A stretch of DNA of 64,000 bases from Polycyclovorans algicola TG408. GTDB lineage: Bacteria; Pseudomonadota; Gammaproteobacteria; Nevskiales; Nevskiaceae. The stretch spans positions 2,722,830 through 2,786,829 of the forward strand of contig NZ_JOMH01000001.1 in the NCBI RefSeq assembly GCF_000711245.1, read 5' to 3'. Made by a program: the position numbers and the translations under genes. The notes below the pieces were generated by a model. It was given only the letters and a program-made list of their open reading frames with translations. It searched no databases and was not told the origin of the DNA. Of this stretch, positions 63,133-64,000 are shown one piece after another; the first letter of the stretch is position 1, and each line of letters opens with the position of its first letter.

Positions 63133-63623
63133 TTGTAGGTTCCCACAACGCCAGAACGGCGTCACGGGTGAAGAAGGTCACATCTTCTTCCAGCAATCAG
63201 GCTGATTTGTTCCAGCAATTGGTTGACCCGCCTCCGCCCGACCTCGATCTCGACATCAACCTCGAGCTGCTCGGCGCCCTGAACACCTCACTGCGTATGG
63301 CGCGTCAGCACGGAATGACGCGTGAGCGTGTTGTGGACCGCATGAATGCGCTGCTGCCCGGCGCCAAGAAAATCACCCTGCGCCAGCTCAATAGCTGGAC
63401 GGCCGTGAGCCAGGAATACAAAGAGTTTCCCGCCCGCTACCTGCCTGCGTTTTGCGCCGCCACCGAGTGCGACCTACCGCTACGCGCCCTGGCCCAGCCG
63501 CTGTGCCTGGACCTGGTGGACGCCCGCGAGGCCGACACGCTGCGCTTGGGGCATCTGCGCCTTGAGGCCGCCCGCCTGGCGCGGGAACAACAGGCGCTCA
63601 CGCGCCACCTGGAGCGCTCATGA
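63129..63623 (+). CDS. Mu-like early protein of unknown function
   Basis: The product is 164 residues. It has a basic, Ser-rich start (ARTASRVKKVTSSSS), then LELLGALNTSLRMARQHGMT, ERVVDRMNALLPGAKKITLR and QLNSWTAVSQEYKEFPARYL. The last part is HTH-like and ends in a helix (DTLRLGHLRLEAARLAREQQ). Similar proteins follow Ner in several Mu-like phages and may bind DNA. It is coupled by 4-bp overlaps to the genes on both sides. Confidence 0.75.
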   Translation: MIVGSHNARTASRVKKVTSSSSNQADLFQQLVDPPPPDLDLDINLELLGALNTSLRMARQHGMTRERVVDRMNALLPGAKKITLRQLNSWTAVSQEYKEFPARYLPAFCAATECDLPLRALAQPLCLDLVDAREADTLRLGHLRLEAARLAREQQALTRHLERS

Positions 63624-63763
63624 GCCTCCGCGATCTCCTCCGACCGCCCATGTGGGCGGCTCGCACCTTCCCCGGCGCCCCACGCGCCGGGGCTTTCTAT
63701 TCCCAACGATCAAAGGTCGACGACATGCCAGTGAGTGGACGTGCGCAAGGGGCTGCGCAATGA
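63620..63763 (+). CDS. 47-residue open frame coupled on both sides
   Basis: Reads MSLRDLLRPPMWAARTFPGA and ends GRAQGAAQ. The start overlaps the previous stop (ATGA), and its stop overlaps the next gene start (ATGA), which argues that it is translated. The DNA also holds two hairpins: CCGCCCATGTGGGCGG and CCCCGGCG/CGCCGGGG (63670-63692). Part may therefore serve as structured RNA instead. No family recognised. Confidence 0.45.
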   Translation: MSLRDLLRPPMWAARTFPGAPRAGAFYSQRSKVDDMPVSGRAQGAAQ

Positions 63764-64000
63764 CAAAGGCCGCCAAAACAACGCCAGTCCACACAAGTGG
63801 AAACGCTCTTTCCACACGTGTGGAAGATGCTGAGGCTGTCCACACAAGTGGAAAAGCAGTTTCCACACGTGTGGAAAAGCCGCAGCTCAGTCAAACGCTG
63901 CGGGCCTACATCGAACGCAGCGAGCTGATGCCCAAGCTTGATGTCGCCGCCCCTGAACACCGGCGCAACGAGCTTAAAAAGTGCCGCGATGCCGGAGTGG
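63760..64000 (+). CDS. Early phage protein with duplicated N-terminal segment (partial)
   Basis: Open to the right edge, with at least 80 residues. The N-terminus holds a 17-residue in-frame duplication, VHTSGNALSTRVE then VHTSGKAVSTRVE, encoded by 51-bp DNA repeats that carry four palindromic sites. After it comes LSQTLRAYIERSELMPKLDV and RRNELKKCRDAGV. In position it could be a transposition accessory or the beginning of a transposase-related gene; the sequence seen is not enough to decide. Confidence 0.65.
   Translation, partial: MTKAAKTTPVHTSGNALSTRVEDAEAVHTSGKAVSTRVEKPQLSQTLRAYIERSELMPKLDVAAPEHRRNELKKCRDAGV
63789..63877. repeat. Array of four CCACAC palindromic sites
   Basis: CCACACAAGTGG occurs at 63789-63800 and 63840-63851. 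CCACACGTGTGG occurs at 63812-63823 and 63863-63874, the last inside an 18-bp perfect palindrome (63860-63877). Starts are 23, 28 and 23 bp apart, forming two pairs with 51-bp period. It is probably a protein-binding array inside an early gene. Confidence 0.8.

Larger units (their letters stand above)
53195..64000. mobile_element. Mu-like transposable prophage (continues past right edge)
   Basis: Mu-family genes G, F, 29 (portal), 28 (large terminase) and 27 (small terminase) lie in order on the minus strand. Before them are DUF2730 and VpaChn25_0724-type proteins, a lysis set and a CI-type repressor. Ner-like and early genes run on the plus strand. TGTATTGA at 53195 equals the first eight bases of the phage Mu left end, immediately next to a host gene. 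Transposase genes, major head and tail genes and the other prophage end are not in the window. Completeness cannot be judged. Confidence 0.88.

Noticed and set aside
63789-63877. Palindrome series as a CRISPR array
   Set aside because: Sites alternate between two forms, spacing is 11 and 16 bp, and the DNA is an open coding frame.

Overview
The window is high-GC bacterial DNA and reads as a gammaproteobacterial chromosome. The best taxonomic clue is the gene order nnr-tsaE-amiC-mutL-miaA-hfq-hflX with queG divergent beside it. Other gammaproteobacterial markers are an E. coli-type SOS box (CTG-N10-CAG), a lexA-imuA-imuB-dnaE2 mutasome, and the PA2778/PA2779 peptidase pair otherwise known from Pseudomonas relatives. 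I cannot name the genus; a Nevskiales/Xanthomonadales-like lineage is a guess.

Layout, host part (1-53.19 kb). 1-6.9 kb: the hflX end of the RNA/cell-wall/repair operon, all on the minus strand. 6.9-11 kb: queG, a C39-like peptidase pair and pgi. 11.04-11.44 kb: a non-coding element with terminal inverted repeats. 11.4-16.4 kb: an oxygenase-like gene, panD, panC-panB-folK and pcnB. 16.4-22.6 kb: a lipase-like hydrolase with an RDD protein, lptF-lptG, pepA-holC, a GlsB-like membrane protein and an RlpA-like lipoprotein. 22.6-24.3 kb: an HTH-Sel1 gene carrying a 15-base G run, divergent from a sigma54-driven type IV pilin. 25.3-28.7 kb: valS, which carries two unusual in-frame insertions, and fxsA. 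28.8-31.8 kb: a three-gene retropepsin / inactive transglutaminase-7TM / ATP-grasp operon. 31.9-37.5 kb: pirin, OsmC, a Kef-type antiporter and GspA-GspB. 37.7-38.3 kb: a toxin-antitoxin pair. 38.4-46.4 kb: argD, then lexA-imuA-imuB, a metal exporter and dnaE2. 46.6-53.2 kb: a nitronate monooxygenase-like gene, a patatin phospholipase, a MaoC hydratase, katG and a DUF1499 protein.

From 53.195 kb to the right edge lies a Mu-like transposable prophage. On the minus strand, starting from a CI-type repressor at 62.8 kb, it carries two accessory genes, a lysis module, small pre-packaging genes, the terminase pair, the portal, an F-type head protein fused to a nuclease-like domain, and G. On the plus strand, starting at 62.9 kb, a Ner-like regulator leads early genes that run off the window. 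The left prophage end appears to lie just beyond gene G, so major head and tail genes are either absent or beyond the right edge.

The most notable signals are these: the nuclease-fused head protein and the two-armed prophage layout; an array of four CCACAC-type palindromes inside an early phage gene; the uncharacterised ATP-grasp/transglutaminase/retropepsin operon; the poly-G tract next to the pilin gene; three 20-bp-phased upstream repeats before the pilin sigma54 promoter; a palindromic intergenic-type repeat translated inside ValS; and a probable AUC start codon for pcnB. I saw no rRNA, tRNA or CRISPR array.
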